Positions 27,314-36,477 are shown, counted from the stretch's first letter. The stretch: DNA of 64,000 nucleotides from Caballeronia sp. LZ062 (GCF_031450785.1 NZ_JARTWB010000002.1:2728001-2792000); one strand, 5' to 3'. A program made the numbers and translations. Notes: generated by a model from the letters alone, not told the origin.

Positions 27314-28345
27314 TCATCGCCCGATGCGTTCTTCGTGCATGGCGATGGCCGTTTCCACCTGGCTTACATACTGGCGTTCTTCCGCGAGCGCGTGGCGCGC
27401 TTCCTCAACGGATGTCTCGACAAAGCGCACGCCGCCGTTCAGCCGCACTTGCGCGAGCTTCCACAAGTCGGCCTTGATGACCGCGCCGATCTTCGGATAG
27501 CCGCCCGTGGTCTGCGCGTCGCCCATCAGGATGATCGGCTGGCCGTTCGGCGGAACCTGAATCGTGCCCGGCAGCACCGCGTGCGACAGCAACTCGGTCT
27601 TGGCGCTGCGTTCGAGCGGCGTGCCCGCGAGCCGGAAGCCCATGCGGTTGCTGTTCGGCGTGATGGTCCATTCGTCGTTCCAGAAGTCGCGCTGCGCTTC
27701 GTCGGTGAAGCTCGCGTACTCCGGGCCGCGCAGCACGCGGATCGGCGCGGCCCACGCGAGGCCGGGCGCGTGGCGGCCACGGCGCACGGGTTCATCGACG
27801 AGAACGAACTTGCACCACGCAGGCGCTTTCACGCCGAACGCCGGTTCTTCCGGCGAAAACGCGATGCCCTTGTGCGGCTGCGGCACGCCCACCGGCAAGC
27901 GGTCGCCGTCGCGCAACGCGCGTCCGCCGAGTCCGCCGAAGCAGGCGCCGAGATCGGTGCTGCGCGAGCCGAGCATCGGCAACACGTCGATGCCGCCCGC
28001 GATGCACACATAGCAGCGCATGCCGCGCTTCGCCGCCCGCAGCGTCAGTTCCTGGCCCGCGCGCACGGGCAGGCTCCACCACGAATAGACCGGCACGTCG
28101 TCGAGCGTCGCGCCGAAATCCGTGCCCGTGATCGCGATGCGCGTCGCGCGCTTGAAGCGCAGCACGGTCGGCCCGAATGTGACTTCGATGCCCGCCGCAT
28201 CCGGCCGGTTGCCGACAATGCGATTGCCGATTTCGAGCGACAGCGCATCGAGCGCACCGCCCGAACTGACGCCCAGATGCCGATAGCCGTGGCGGCCGAG
28301 ATCCTGCACCGAGGAGAGCACGCCCGCGCGAATCACGTCGATCAT
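27314..28345 (-). CDS. pxpC: 5-oxoprolinase subunit PxpC (biotin-dependent carboxyltransferase family)
   Basis: The 343-residue protein opens [20 protein letters not shown] with the conserved GxxxSVQDxGR motif. It continues [19 protein letters not shown] and contains [14 protein letters not shown] and [16 protein letters not shown], all typical of the KipA/PxpC half of the urea amidolyase C-terminal fold. The ATG at 28345 overlaps the pxpB stop by 4 bases; a longer in-frame start at 28456 is rejected because it would extend into pxpB. It acts with PxpB and PxpA in the cytoplasm. Confidence 0.95.
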   Translation of the reverse strand: MIDVIRAGVLSSVQDLGRHGYRHLGVSSGGALDALSLEIGNRIVGNRPDAAGIEVTFGPTVLRFKRATRIAITGTDFGATLDDVPVYSWWSLPVRAGQELTLRAAKRGMRCYVCIAGGIDVLPMLGSRSTDLGACFGGLGGRALRDGDRLPVGVPQPHKGIAFSPEEPAFGVKAPAWCKFVLVDEPVRRGRHAPGLAWAAPIRVLRGPEYASFTDEAQRDFWNDEWTITPNSNRMGFRLAGTPLERSAKTELLSHAVLPGTIQVPPNGQPIILMGDAQTTGGYPKIGAVIKADLWKLAQVRLNGGVRFVETSVEEARHALAEERQYVSQVETAIAMHEERIGR

Positions 28346-28995
28346 GCGCGCACCTCCACTGCGGTGAAGCGCACGCGGTCGCCGGGCTGCATGAGCGTCG
28401 GCGGATTGCGCGTCGGGTCGAAGAGCTTCACGTCCGTGCGGCCGAGCAGTTGCCATCCGCCCGGCGAGGTCGCCGGATAGATGCCCGTCTGCGCCCCGCC
28501 GATGCCGACCGATCCCGCCGGCACTTCCAGGCGCGGCTCGCGGCGGCGCGGCATGTGCAGCGCGGGATCGAGCCCGCCGAGATACGCGAAGCCCGGCTGA
28601 AAGCCGAGAAAGAACACGATGTATTCGGCTTGCGTGTGACGCTTCACGACTTCATCGACCGACAAGCCGACGTGCTCGGCCAGCGCCGCGAGGTCGGGGC
28701 CGTCGTCGCCGCCGTAGCGCACCGGAATGTCGATCTGCGTGCCTTCCGTGTCGGCGTGGCCGGCGACGTCCCATTGGGCTTCGAGTTGCGCCGCGAGGCT
28801 TTCGTAGTCGGCTTCCAGCGGATCGAAGACGATCGTCAGATTGTTCATGCCCGGCACGACTTCCACGACGTGCGGCAAGAGGCGCGCGTAATCCGCCAGC
28901 GTCCAGACGCGGCGCTGGCAGTCGATCGTGGCGGGCGGCGCGATATCGCAGACCAGCGCGCTTTCGCCGAGCGGATAGATTCGTGGTGTCGTCAT
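28342..28995 (-). CDS. pxpB: 5-oxoprolinase subunit PxpB (KipI family)
   Basis: The 217-residue protein shows the KipI-family layout. The N-terminal block is PRIYPLGESALVCDIA. The protein then reads VVPGMNNLTIVFDPLEADYE and FFLGFQPGFAYLGGLDPALH, and ends SVGIGGAQTGIYPATSPGGW. It is the first gene of pxpBCA. The ATG at 28995 is chosen over 29046 because it gives the usual length. Upstream, between this gene and a divergent winged-helix regulator, lie three 11-base direct repeats, a likely operator. Confidence 0.94.
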   Translation of the reverse strand: MTTPRIYPLGESALVCDIAPPATIDCQRRVWTLADYARLLPHVVEVVPGMNNLTIVFDPLEADYESLAAQLEAQWDVAGHADTEGTQIDIPVRYGGDDGPDLAALAEHVGLSVDEVVKRHTQAEYIVFFLGFQPGFAYLGGLDPALHMPRRREPRLEVPAGSVGIGGAQTGIYPATSPGGWQLLGRTDVKLFDPTRNPPTLMQPGDRVRFTAVEVRA

Positions 28996-29071
28996 GCGTT
29001 CGATGTGTCCTTCGGGCACAGCGGGCGCATTTGCGAATGACCGCATCGCCCGTTGTCTCGGAATGTTACAT

Positions 29072-29104
29072 TGTCAATAAATTATCAAGAAATTATCAAT
29101 ACGC
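29072..29104. promoter_or_regulatory. Three tandem 11-base iterons between pxpB and a winged-helix regulator
   Basis: TGTCAATAAAT, TATCAAGAAAT and TATCAATACGC follow one another exactly, with the TNTCAA core starting at 29072, 29083 and 29094. The 11-base period puts each core on the same helix face. The site lies 77 bases upstream of pxpB and 67 bases upstream of the divergent regulator gene. It is probably an operator for that regulator. Confidence 0.6.
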
Positions 29105-29170
29105 GTTTGTCTCGAGTGTCGCGCGAACGCATTGCGCTACACTGCGACGCACTTTTCTACGGTCATCGCC

Positions 29171-29683
29171 ATGTCGCGTCACCCTACCAAGATCGTGTCG
29201 TCCGAGCACCTCGTCTCCGAAACCAGCGCGGAACTCTCGGAATTCGAGTACGCGCTCATCATGGCGAGCAACGCGTTCAACCGATGGATGGTGCGCTGTA
29301 TGTCGGCGGCGGGCGCGAAGGACATGACGGCGGTGGAAGTGTCGCTCTTGCATCACGTGAACCATCGCGACCGCAAGAAGAAGCTCGCGGACATTTGCTT
29401 CGTGCTGAACATCGAAGACACGCACGTGGCGACCTACGCGCTCAAGAAACTCGTGGCGCGCGGCTACGTGACGAGCGAGAAAAGCGGCAAAGAAGTGTTC
29501 TTCACCGCGACGCCGGCAGGGCGCGAGTTGTGCGGCAAGTATCGCGAAGTGCGGGAAAGCTGCCTGATCTCCGCGCTGCGCGAAAGCCGGCTGACCAACG
29601 AGCAGATCGGCGAGGCCGCCCAGTTGATGCGCAACGCATCCGGCCTCTATGACACCGCCGCGCGCGCGGCGGCGTCGCTGTAA
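29171..29683 (+). CDS. Winged-helix (MarR-like) DNA-binding protein
   Basis: The 170-residue protein has a MarR-type winged helix. Helices cover FEYALIMASNAFNRWMVRCM and MTAVEVSLLHHV. The recognition region is KLADICFVLNIEDTHVATYALKKLVARGYV. The wing carries SEKSGKEVFFTATPAGREL. It matches the predicted MarR-family group usually annotated as winged helix DNA-binding protein. It is divergent from pxpBCA, with three 11-base iterons between, so control of the 5-oxoprolinase operon is likely but inferred. The ATG at 29171 is chosen over 29132. Confidence 0.82.
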   Translation: MSRHPTKIVSSEHLVSETSAELSEFEYALIMASNAFNRWMVRCMSAAGAKDMTAVEVSLLHHVNHRDRKKKLADICFVLNIEDTHVATYALKKLVARGYVTSEKSGKEVFFTATPAGRELCGKYREVRESCLISALRESRLTNEQIGEAAQLMRNASGLYDTAARAAASL

Positions 29684-29690
29684 GCGCGGT

Positions 29691-30311
29691 TCAGTAGCGC
29701 GCCGCTTCGGTGACGATCGCATCGAGCGGCATGTCGTGCGATTCGCGCGGCAGAGCGCCGAGCTTGCCCATTTCATACGCTATGCCGATGGTCGCAGGCT
29801 TCTTCGCGACCGGCCACGCGGCCAGCGTGCGGTCGTAATAACCGCCCCCGTAGCCGAGGCGATACCGTTCCACATCGAAACCGACGCACGGCACGAGCAG
29901 CAATTCCGGCACCACGACTCTCTCTTCTTCCGGTACCGGAATGCGATAGCGGCCAGCCTTCATGGGCGATTGCGCGTGCCAGGCGTGAAAGGCCATCGGC
30001 GCATGCGGCTGCACGACGACCGGCAATGCGGCCTCGCGACCGTCGTCCGATGCGAGCCAATCCGCGATGACCGCGCGTGCGTCGAATTCGCCCGCCACCG
30101 GCCAATAAAAGCCGACGCATTTCGCCGCGCGCTCGTCGAGCAGCACGCGCAGCCGGTCGCCCAGTGCCGCATTACGCGCCGCTTGCGCGGGGTCTTCGGG
30201 CTGCGCTTCGCGACGCGCGAGCAGCGTGGCGCGCAGCGCGCTCTTCGGCTCCGCGCGGACCGGTTCCGCGCAAACGTTGCGTGCTATGCTTTCAACCGAT
30301 CTTTGGACCAC
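29691..30311 (-). CDS. 5-formyltetrahydrofolate cyclo-ligase
   Basis: The roughly 206-residue enzyme converts 5-formyl-THF to 5,10-methenyl-THF using ATP. Typical motifs are KSALRATLLARREAQ at the N-terminus, VGFYWPVAGEFDAR, and the nucleotide/folate-binding block YRLGYGGGYYDRTLA near the C-terminus. No ATG is available at the right place. The GTG at 30311, preceded by GGAG and six bases, is the best start; TTG at 30338 is possible. It is divergent from the lytic transglycosylase gene with only about 20 bases between starts, so the two promoters must overlap the coding ends. Confidence 0.92.
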   Translation of the reverse strand: MVQRSVESIARNVCAEPVRAEPKSALRATLLARREAQPEDPAQAARNAALGDRLRVLLDERAAKCVGFYWPVAGEFDARAVIADWLASDDGREAALPVVVQPHAPMAFHAWHAQSPMKAGRYRIPVPEEERVVVPELLLVPCVGFDVERYRLGYGGGYYDRTLAAWPVAKKPATIGIAYEMGKLGALPRESHDMPLDAIVTEAARY

Positions 30312-30331
30312 CTCGCGCTCCAGTAATAACG

Positions 30332-32299
30332 ATGTCAAAACGCTTCAACCGAGTATATCTTGCGGTCGGCTACGTCCTGGCCGCCGCGACGCTCGTCGCC
30401 TGCGGAACGGCCTCGGCCGTCCGCCCGGACGCCGACTTTTCGCCGTCCTCCGACGATCGCGTCTTCATGCAGTTGCGCGAGGCGTCCCGAGCGAACGACG
30501 CCGGCCGTGCCGCCGGCCTCGCCGCGCAGATTCCGAATTATCCGGCGCCGGGTTACGTCGAGTACTTCACGATCAAGCCGCAGCTTTTCGATGCGCAAGG
30601 CCACGCGCGCCCGGACGCGCCGGATGCGCCGGTGCTCTCGTTCCTGCAACGCTACGACGGTCAGGCCATTGCCGACCGCATGCGCAACGACTACCTCGTG
30701 GTGCTCGGCGGCCGTCACGACTGGCGCAACTTCGAGCAGCAGTATTCGCGCTTCGTGCTGAATGACGACACGCAAGTCAAATGCTATGCGCTCGAAGCGC
30801 GCCAGTCGCGCGGCGAAAATATCACGGAGGCGGCGCGCGCGCTGCTCGTCGATCCGAAATGGTACGGCGACGGCTGCGTCGATCTGATCGCGGCGCTCGC
30901 GGAGTCCGGCCAGTTCTCGAGCGACGACATCTGGCAGCAGATTCGCCTCGCCTATGAGCAGAACTACACGACGACCGGCGCGAATATCGTCGATGCGCTC
31001 GGCCAGGAGCGCCCGAAGCCGGAACTGCTCGACAACGCCGTGAACAAGCCGCCGCTTTATCTCGCGCGCGGCGTCATGCCGAACACGCCGGCGCATCAGC
31101 TGACGCTGCTCGCGATCACGCGCATGGCGCGCAACGATCCGGCGATGGCTGCGGCCACGTTCAGTTCCGTCGCGCCGGGCCTCACGCCTGCGGAGCGCGC
31201 CATCGGCTGGGGCACCATCGGCTACCAGGCGGCGTTGAAGCGCATGCCGTCGGCGGCGGACTGGTATCGGCTGTCGGCGAACGCGCCGTTGTCGAATCCG
31301 GCCTACGAATGGCGCACGCGCAGCGCGCTGCTGGCGGGCGACTGGAACATGGTGCGCTGGTCCATCGAGCAGATGCCGCCCACGCTGCGCAGTCAGCCCG
31401 CATGGGTCTACTGGCATGCGCGCGCCGTCAAGCAGGCGGGCGACGCGGCCACGGCCAATCAGGAATTCCAGAGCATCGCGGATCAATACAACTTCTACGG
31501 CCAGCTCGCGCTGGAAGAGCTCGGCCAGAAGATCACGCTGCCGCCGCGCACGAGCGTCTCGGACGCCGAAATCGCGCAGATGCAGTCTGTGCCGGGCTTC
31601 GCGCTGGCGCAGCGTTTCTATGCGCTCAACATGCGGCTGGAAGGCAATCGCGAATGGAACTGGCCGCTGCGCAGCATGACGGACCGTCAACTGCTCGCCG
31701 CCGCGCAATACGCGAAGCGCATCGAGCTGTACGACCGCACCGTCAACACCGCCGACAAGACGAAGACCGAGCACGACTTCACGCTGCGTTATCTCTCGCC
31801 GTTCCGCGAGACCGTCGAGCGCGACGCGCAAAGCACCGGGCTCGACACCGAATGGGCCTACGGTCTGATTCGCCAGGAATCGCGCTTCATCATCAACGCG
31901 CGCTCGGACGTGGGTGCGGGCGGCCTCATGCAGTTGATGCCCGGCACGGCGCAGCTTGTCGCGAAGAAGATTGGTCTCGGTTCGCTGTCGCGCGCGCAGA
32001 TGAACGACATCGACACCAATATCCTGCTCGGCACGAATTACCTGTCGATGATCTACAATCAATTCGACAACTCGCCGGTGCTCGCCACCGCCGGCTACAA
32101 CGCCGGTCCGGGAAGGCCGCGTCAATGGCGGAAGGATTTGCGCGCGCCGGTCGAGGGCGCGGTTTTTGCTGAAACCATTCCGTTTTCCGAGACGCGCGAT
32201 TACGTGAAGAACGTGCTGTCGAACACCGTGTATTACGCGGCGCTGTTCGAAGGCCGTCCGCAATCGCTGAAGGCGCGGCTGGGTTATATCGCGCCGTAA
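30332..32299 (+). CDS. slt: Soluble lytic murein transglycosylase (Slt-like lipoprotein)
   Basis: The 655-residue protein begins with a signal peptide ending in a lipobox-like LVACGT (Cys about residue 25). It continues with the long superhelical U/L-domain of Slt70 and ends with the SLT catalytic domain (about 495-640). There the catalytic Glu lies in YGLIRQESRF, followed by GAGGLMQLMPGTAQ and ATAGYNAGPGRP. It cleaves peptidoglycan glycan strands to 1,6-anhydro products in the periplasm. The lipobox suggests membrane anchoring, which differs from soluble E. coli Slt70. Confidence 0.93.
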   Translation: MSKRFNRVYLAVGYVLAAATLVACGTASAVRPDADFSPSSDDRVFMQLREASRANDAGRAAGLAAQIPNYPAPGYVEYFTIKPQLFDAQGHARPDAPDAPVLSFLQRYDGQAIADRMRNDYLVVLGGRHDWRNFEQQYSRFVLNDDTQVKCYALEARQSRGENITEAARALLVDPKWYGDGCVDLIAALAESGQFSSDDIWQQIRLAYEQNYTTTGANIVDALGQERPKPELLDNAVNKPPLYLARGVMPNTPAHQLTLLAITRMARNDPAMAAATFSSVAPGLTPAERAIGWGTIGYQAALKRMPSAADWYRLSANAPLSNPAYEWRTRSALLAGDWNMVRWSIEQMPPTLRSQPAWVYWHARAVKQAGDAATANQEFQSIADQYNFYGQLALEELGQKITLPPRTSVSDAEIAQMQSVPGFALAQRFYALNMRLEGNREWNWPLRSMTDRQLLAAAQYAKRIELYDRTVNTADKTKTEHDFTLRYLSPFRETVERDAQSTGLDTEWAYGLIRQESRFIINARSDVGAGGLMQLMPGTAQLVAKKIGLGSLSRAQMNDIDTNILLGTNYLSMIYNQFDNSPVLATAGYNAGPGRPRQWRKDLRAPVEGAVFAETIPFSETRDYVKNVLSNTVYYAALFEGRPQSLKARLGYIAP

Positions 32300-32417
32300 G
32301 CGCGCTTCGCGCCGCCGCGCTCGGCCATCCGTTCATCGGAAGCACGCGCGGCGGCTCGTCTCCATTTCAGCCCCGCATTCGTCAGCCAACCGGACAGCCG
32401 CGACCCAAGAGGCGAAC

Positions 32418-33374
32418 ATGCAACATCAGAACGTGGCGATCATCGGCGGCTCCGGTTTCATCGGCAGCTATCTCGTCAACGCGCTGGTCGATCTCGGCAA
32501 GAACGTCCGCATCGCCACACGGCGGCGCGCGAACGCGTCGCATCTGACGCTGTTGCCCGTGGACGTGCTCGAAACCGACGTGCACGATCCCATCAAGCTC
32601 GCCGCATTCGTCGCGGAAGCCGATGCGGTCATCAATCTCGTCGGCGTGTTGCAGGGGCGGCGCGGCGATCCGTACGGCCCCGAGTTCGCGCGCGCGCATG
32701 TCGAACTGCCGCGCAAGATCGTGGCAGCGTGCGCGGCGAAAGGCGTGCGCAGGCTCATTCATATGAGCGCGATCGGCGCGGACTCCGAAGGTCCGAGCAT
32801 GTATCTGCGCTCGAAGGGCGACGGCGAGAAGCAGGCTCGCGAGTCGGGCCTCGACTGGACCATTTTCCGCAGTTCCGTTGTCTTCGGTCCCGAGGACAAT
32901 CTGCTCAACCAGTTCGCATTTCTCGAAAGGCTGTTTCCGGTGATCCCGCTCGCGTGCGCGGACGCCCAGTTTCAGCCGGTTTTCGTCGGCGATGTCGCAA
33001 AGGCAATCGTCAACGTGCTCGATCTCGACGCCGCGAACCGCATGGTCTACGAGCTCGCGGGCCCGGCCGTGTACACGCTCGCGGAACTCGTGCGCTTCGC
33101 GGGCGCGACCATCGGCAAACATGCGCGCATCGTCAAGCTGCCCGAGAGCCTCGGCCGTCTCCAGGCGATGACGCTGGAAATGGCGCCCGGCGAACCGCTC
33201 ATGTCCCGCGACAATCTCGATTCGATGAAGACGCCGAGCATCGCGAGCGGGCCGCTTGCGCCGGAACTCGGCATCGGCGAGCCGGCGAGCATCGAGGCGA
33301 TCGCGCCGCTGTATCTCACGGGCATGTCGCCGCGTTCGCGCTTCAATACCTTCCGCGCCACGGCGCACCGTTGA
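32418..33374 (+). CDS. NDUFA9-like atypical short-chain dehydrogenase (NAD(P)-binding)
   Basis: The 318-residue protein starts MQHQNVAIIGGSGFIGSYLV, with the Rossmann glycine motif GGSGFIG. It continues VNLVGVLQGRRG, LIHMSAIGADSEGPSMYLRSKGDGE and FRSSVVFGPEDNLLNQF, the pattern of the complex I NDUFA9-like subgroup of atypical SDRs. The catalytic Tyr-Lys pair appears as YLRSK. Function in bacteria is not established; a quinone or nucleotide-sugar related role is possible. It lies 12 bases before a GST gene on the same strand. Confidence 0.88.
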   Translation: MQHQNVAIIGGSGFIGSYLVNALVDLGKNVRIATRRRANASHLTLLPVDVLETDVHDPIKLAAFVAEADAVINLVGVLQGRRGDPYGPEFARAHVELPRKIVAACAAKGVRRLIHMSAIGADSEGPSMYLRSKGDGEKQARESGLDWTIFRSSVVFGPEDNLLNQFAFLERLFPVIPLACADAQFQPVFVGDVAKAIVNVLDLDAANRMVYELAGPAVYTLAELVRFAGATIGKHARIVKLPESLGRLQAMTLEMAPGEPLMSRDNLDSMKTPSIASGPLAPELGIGEPASIEAIAPLYLTGMSPRSRFNTFRATAHR

Positions 33375-33386
33375 TCTTTCGACCGC

Positions 33387-34010
33387 ATGAAACTCGTTAT
33401 CGGCGACAAGAATCTGTCTTCCTGGTCGATGCGGCCCTGGGTCCTGCTCAGGCACTTCGGCATTCCGTTCGAGGAGCGTTTGATCCGTCTGGGCCAGCCC
33501 GGCACCAAGGCCAACATTCTCGATGTGACGCCATCCGGCAAGGTGCCCTGCCTCGTCATGGATACGGGCGAAACCGTGTGGGAATCGCTCGCCATCATGG
33601 AAACGCTCGCGGAACGTTTTGCGCAGCACCCGCTGTGGCCGCGTGATGCCGCCGCCCGCGCGCACGCGCGCAGCATTAGCGCGGAGATGCACGCGGGCTT
33701 TAGCGATCTGCGCCACGACATGCCGATGCAGATCACGACGCACGAGCCCGGCATCGCCGTGACGCCTGCGACGCTCGAGGACATTGCGCGCATCGACGCA
33801 ATCTGGAGCGGCTGTCTCGCGCAGTCCGGCGGCCCGTTTCTCTTCGGCGACTTCTGCATTGCGGACGCGATGTTCGCGCCCGTCGTCATGCGTTTCAACT
33901 CGTATGCGCCTGCCATCAGCGAATGCGCGCGCGAGTATGCGGCTCGCGTGACCGCGCTGCCGGCCGTGGCCGCGTGGATCGACGAAGCAAGGAAGGACGT
34001 CGCGCGATGA
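33387..34010 (+). CDS. Glutathione S-transferase family protein
   Basis: The 207-residue protein has an N-terminal thioredoxin-like domain (MKLVIGDKNLSSWSMRPWVL, with a Ser in the usual catalytic position). PSGKVPCLVMDTGETVWESLAI is the glutathione-binding cis-Pro and ES motif. The C-terminal half is all helical (ISAEMHAGFSDLRHDMPM). The substrate is unknown. Its stop overlaps the cca start by 4 bases, indicating translational coupling. Confidence 0.92.
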   Translation: MKLVIGDKNLSSWSMRPWVLLRHFGIPFEERLIRLGQPGTKANILDVTPSGKVPCLVMDTGETVWESLAIMETLAERFAQHPLWPRDAAARAHARSISAEMHAGFSDLRHDMPMQITTHEPGIAVTPATLEDIARIDAIWSGCLAQSGGPFLFGDFCIADAMFAPVVMRFNSYAPAISECAREYAARVTALPAVAAWIDEARKDVAR

Positions 34011-35269
34011 ATATCTACGCGGTAGGCGGCGCGATCCGCGACGCGTTGCTGGGCGTGCCGGTGGTGGATCGCGATTATGTGGTCGTCGGCGCGACGCCCG
34101 AGCAGATGGTCGCGCAAGGATACAAGCCCGTCGGCAAGGACTTTCCGGTGTTTCTTCATCCGGTGACGCACGAGGAATACGCGCTCGCGCGGACCGAGCG
34201 CAAGACGGCGGCGGGCTATCACGGCTTCCAGTTCTACTATTCGCCGGACGTGACGCTGGAGGAGGATCTGGCGCGCCGCGATCTCACGATCAACGCGATG
34301 GCGCGCGAGGTCAACGCGGCGGGCGAGTTGACCGGCCCGGTGATCGACCCATTCGACGGACAGAGAGACCTGAGCGCGAAGCGTTTCCGGCATGTGGGCG
34401 ATGCGTTCATCGAAGATCCGGTGCGCATACTTCGGCTTGCGCGATTCGCGGCGCGGTTTGCGGATTTCACCGTCGCGCCGGAAACCGAGGCGTTGATGAA
34501 GAAGATGGTCGAAGCCGGCGAAGTCGATGCGCTCGTTCCCGAGCGCGTGTGGCAGGAAATCTCGCGCGGGCTGATGGAAAAGCGGCCGTCGCGCATGTTC
34601 GAGGTGCTGCGCGGCTGCGGCGCGCTCGCGCGGATTCTGCCGGAAGTGGATGCGCTCTGGGGCGTGCCGCAGCGCGCCGACTATCACCCGGAAGTGGACA
34701 CGGGCGTGCACGTGATGATGGTCGTGGACTATGCGGCCTCGCAGGGTTTTGCGCTGCCGGTGCGCTTTGCCGCGCTCACGCACGACCTCGGCAAGGCGAC
34801 GACGCCCGACGACATCTTGCCGCGGCACATCGGGCACGAGGGACGCAGTGTCGATTTGCTGAAGCCGTTGTGCGAGCGCCTGCGCGTGCCGAACGAATGC
34901 CGCGATCTGGCGATGCTCGTCGCGCGGGAACACGGCAATATTCATCGCGTGATGGAGATGGGCGCGGCGGCGCTCGTCCGGCTTTTCGAACGCGCGGATG
35001 CGCTGCGCAAGCCGGCGCGCTTTGCCGAGGCGCTACAGGCGTGTCTTTCCGATGCGCGCGGGCGGCTCGGACTGGAGCAGAAGGCGTATCCGCAGGCGGA
35101 GCGGCTGCGGGAGACGCTCGTGGCGGCGAGATCGGTCGATGCCGGGGCTGTGGCGCAGCGGTTTGCGCATGAGCCTTCAAGGATCAAGGATGCGGTGCAC
35201 GAGGCGCGGGTGGAGGCGGTCGCGCGGGTGTTGCGCGGGGGCCGAGCGGGGGCGCTTTCTTCTTCTTGA
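34007..35269 (+). CDS. cca: Multifunctional CCA-adding enzyme (tRNA nucleotidyltransferase with HD domain)
   Basis: The 420-residue enzyme begins MNIYAVGGAIRDALLGVPVV, with the nucleotidyltransferase DxD in VDRDYVVVGATPEQM. It continues RRDLTINAMA and the RNA-binding neck. The HD phosphohydrolase domain carries GVHVMMVVDYA and RFAALTHDLGKATTP. It adds or repairs the CCA end of tRNA; the HD part gives phosphatase and 2',3'-cyclic phosphodiesterase activity. The start overlaps the GST stop (ATGA). It precedes a 1 kb gene-free repeat region. Confidence 0.96.
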   Translation: MNIYAVGGAIRDALLGVPVVDRDYVVVGATPEQMVAQGYKPVGKDFPVFLHPVTHEEYALARTERKTAAGYHGFQFYYSPDVTLEEDLARRDLTINAMAREVNAAGELTGPVIDPFDGQRDLSAKRFRHVGDAFIEDPVRILRLARFAARFADFTVAPETEALMKKMVEAGEVDALVPERVWQEISRGLMEKRPSRMFEVLRGCGALARILPEVDALWGVPQRADYHPEVDTGVHVMMVVDYAASQGFALPVRFAALTHDLGKATTPDDILPRHIGHEGRSVDLLKPLCERLRVPNECRDLAMLVAREHGNIHRVMEMGAAALVRLFERADALRKPARFAEALQACLSDARGRLGLEQKAYPQAERLRETLVAARSVDAGAVAQRFAHEPSRIKDAVHEARVEAVARVLRGGRAGALSSS

Positions 35270-35320
35270 AACTTTGGGTTCTCGTTGGGGGATTGGTGCG
35301 CTGTTTTCCTTCTTCTTTCG

Positions 35321-35403
35321 TTCGTAAGACTTGTATTCGTGTCGGTCTATTAGCACGCCCCTTTGTTCCTTCGTGAAACTTGCATTTGCGTCGGTCTATT
35401 AGC
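35321..35403 (+). repeat. Two direct copies of a 34-base unit at the outer end of the left arm
   Basis: Two similar 34-base units, at 35321-35354 and 35370-35403, both end GTCGGTCTATTAGC and begin TTCGT. They are spaced 49 bases apart. The second is the outer end of the long inverted arm described next. The same unit appears inverted at the outer end of the right arm. Confidence 0.7.
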
Positions 35404-35611
35404 GTTGCCCCTCCCCGGGGCGGGGGTCACTTTCTTTGCTGCTGCAAAGAAAGTAACCAAAGAAAGCAGCTTTTTTTTTGAACCGCCCGAAGCACGAATA
35501 CAAGTGGTCACTTCGCACAGAAACATTGGCACTCAGCTTGAATCAACCCTGAATCACCTTCCGCGCCCGCTGAGCGCCACGTCCTCCGAGCCCGTTGGCT
35601 CGACAAAACCA
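35370..35611 (+). repeat. Left arm of a large inverted repeat
   Basis: This 242-base arm matches the reverse complement of 35981-36221 at roughly nine bases in ten by eye. It includes a GC-rich CTCCCCGGGGCGGGGG segment, a hairpin of ACTTTCTTTGC / GCAAAGAAAGT with a TGCT loop (about 35429-35454), and a CTCAGCTTGAATCAACC segment. An open frame at 35363-35911 crosses it but has no protein-like character. Confidence 0.85.
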
Positions 35612-35980
35612 ACAGGAAACAACGGCTCCCTAGAAACGGACATATTGCAAGCCGAGCGTGATGAACGGCGTGCTACAGGACCGGCAAACGCTTCGCGGCT
35701 CGATAGAACTCACCGCGACATAACGGCTGTGCCCAAAGTGGCTAAATCGTCAGCCGAGCCGGGCGACGACGTGCAAGCAGATGCGCGACAAGCATCGCCG
35801 CCAAACGACACCCTCGGGGCACAGCGGCTCTGCTTACAAATGAACACGTGGCAAGCCAAGCAACGATGTGCAAGAGAATGCCCAGAAGCATCGTCATCAG
35901 CGGCGAGCTGAGCCATGCTTGGCCGCGCCTACGGCAATGGTTGTCGTTCGACTTCTTCCGAGAGAACCGAAGTGTCCCAC
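35612..35980. other. Unique centre between the inverted arms
   Basis: About 370 bases with no supported gene on either strand. The first and last 30 bases still show faint mutual similarity, as if the arms once extended further. No transposase fragment was recognised. Confidence 0.4.
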
Positions 35981-36221
35981 TGGTTTTATCGAGCCAAGGG
36001 GCTCGGAGGACGTGGCGCTCAGTGGGCGCGGAAGGTGATTCAAGGTTGATTCAAGCTGAGTGCCAATGCTCTTCTGCGAAGTGGCGACTCGAATTTGTGC
36101 TTCGGGGGGTTCAGAAAAAAGCTGCTTTCTTTGGTTACTTTCTTTGCAGCAGCAAAGAAAGTAACCCCCGCCCCGGGGAGGGGCAACGCTAATAGACCGA
36201 CACGAATACAAGTTTCACGAA
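35981..36221 (-). repeat. Right arm of the large inverted repeat
   Basis: This is the inverted partner of 35370-35611. Its internal hairpin is perfect over 14 bp (GTTACTTTCTTTGC / GCAAAGAAAGTAAC, AGCA loop, about 36134-36165). The left arm has one mismatch there. Together the arms could fold into a cruciform or a very long RNA hairpin. Confidence 0.85.
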
Positions 36222-36272
36222 GAAAGCGGCAGCAGACGAAGCGCAAATGCGAGCTAGCCGAAAAGCAAAAAA

Positions 36273-36467
36273 TCAAAGCGCCCGAGCAATCAAAGAAAGT
36301 AAAACAGAAATCACCACCGTGGACATAAAAGGAAACGAATACTCCCGCCCAAAAATCCGCAGAGTGAAATCCCCGGGCAGCCGCCCAATGCCAAACTTCC
36401 TGAGCCAAGGCATCGACCCGGAAAGAATCGCAAGCGCGATAAACGTCGTGACCACCCAGCGAATCAT
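36273..36467 (-). CDS. DUF2905 small membrane protein
   Basis: The 64-residue protein has two membrane segments, WVVTTFIALAILSGSMPWL and STVVISVLLSLIARAL. The conserved loop RLPGDFTLRIFGREYSFPFM between them is the DUF2905 signature. Function is unknown. The ATG at 36467 lies 10 bases after the methyltransferase stop, so it is probably the second gene of that leftward operon. Confidence 0.85.
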   Translation of the reverse strand: MIRWVVTTFIALAILSGSMPWLRKFGIGRLPGDFTLRIFGREYSFPFMSTVVISVLLSLIARAL

Positions 36468-36477
36468 GACCGCAGCC

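Noticed and set aside
35363..35911. 182-codon frame across the left inverted arm
   Set aside because: It is made mostly of repeat DNA, has no ribosome site or protein-like pattern, and no matching frame exists in the other arm.
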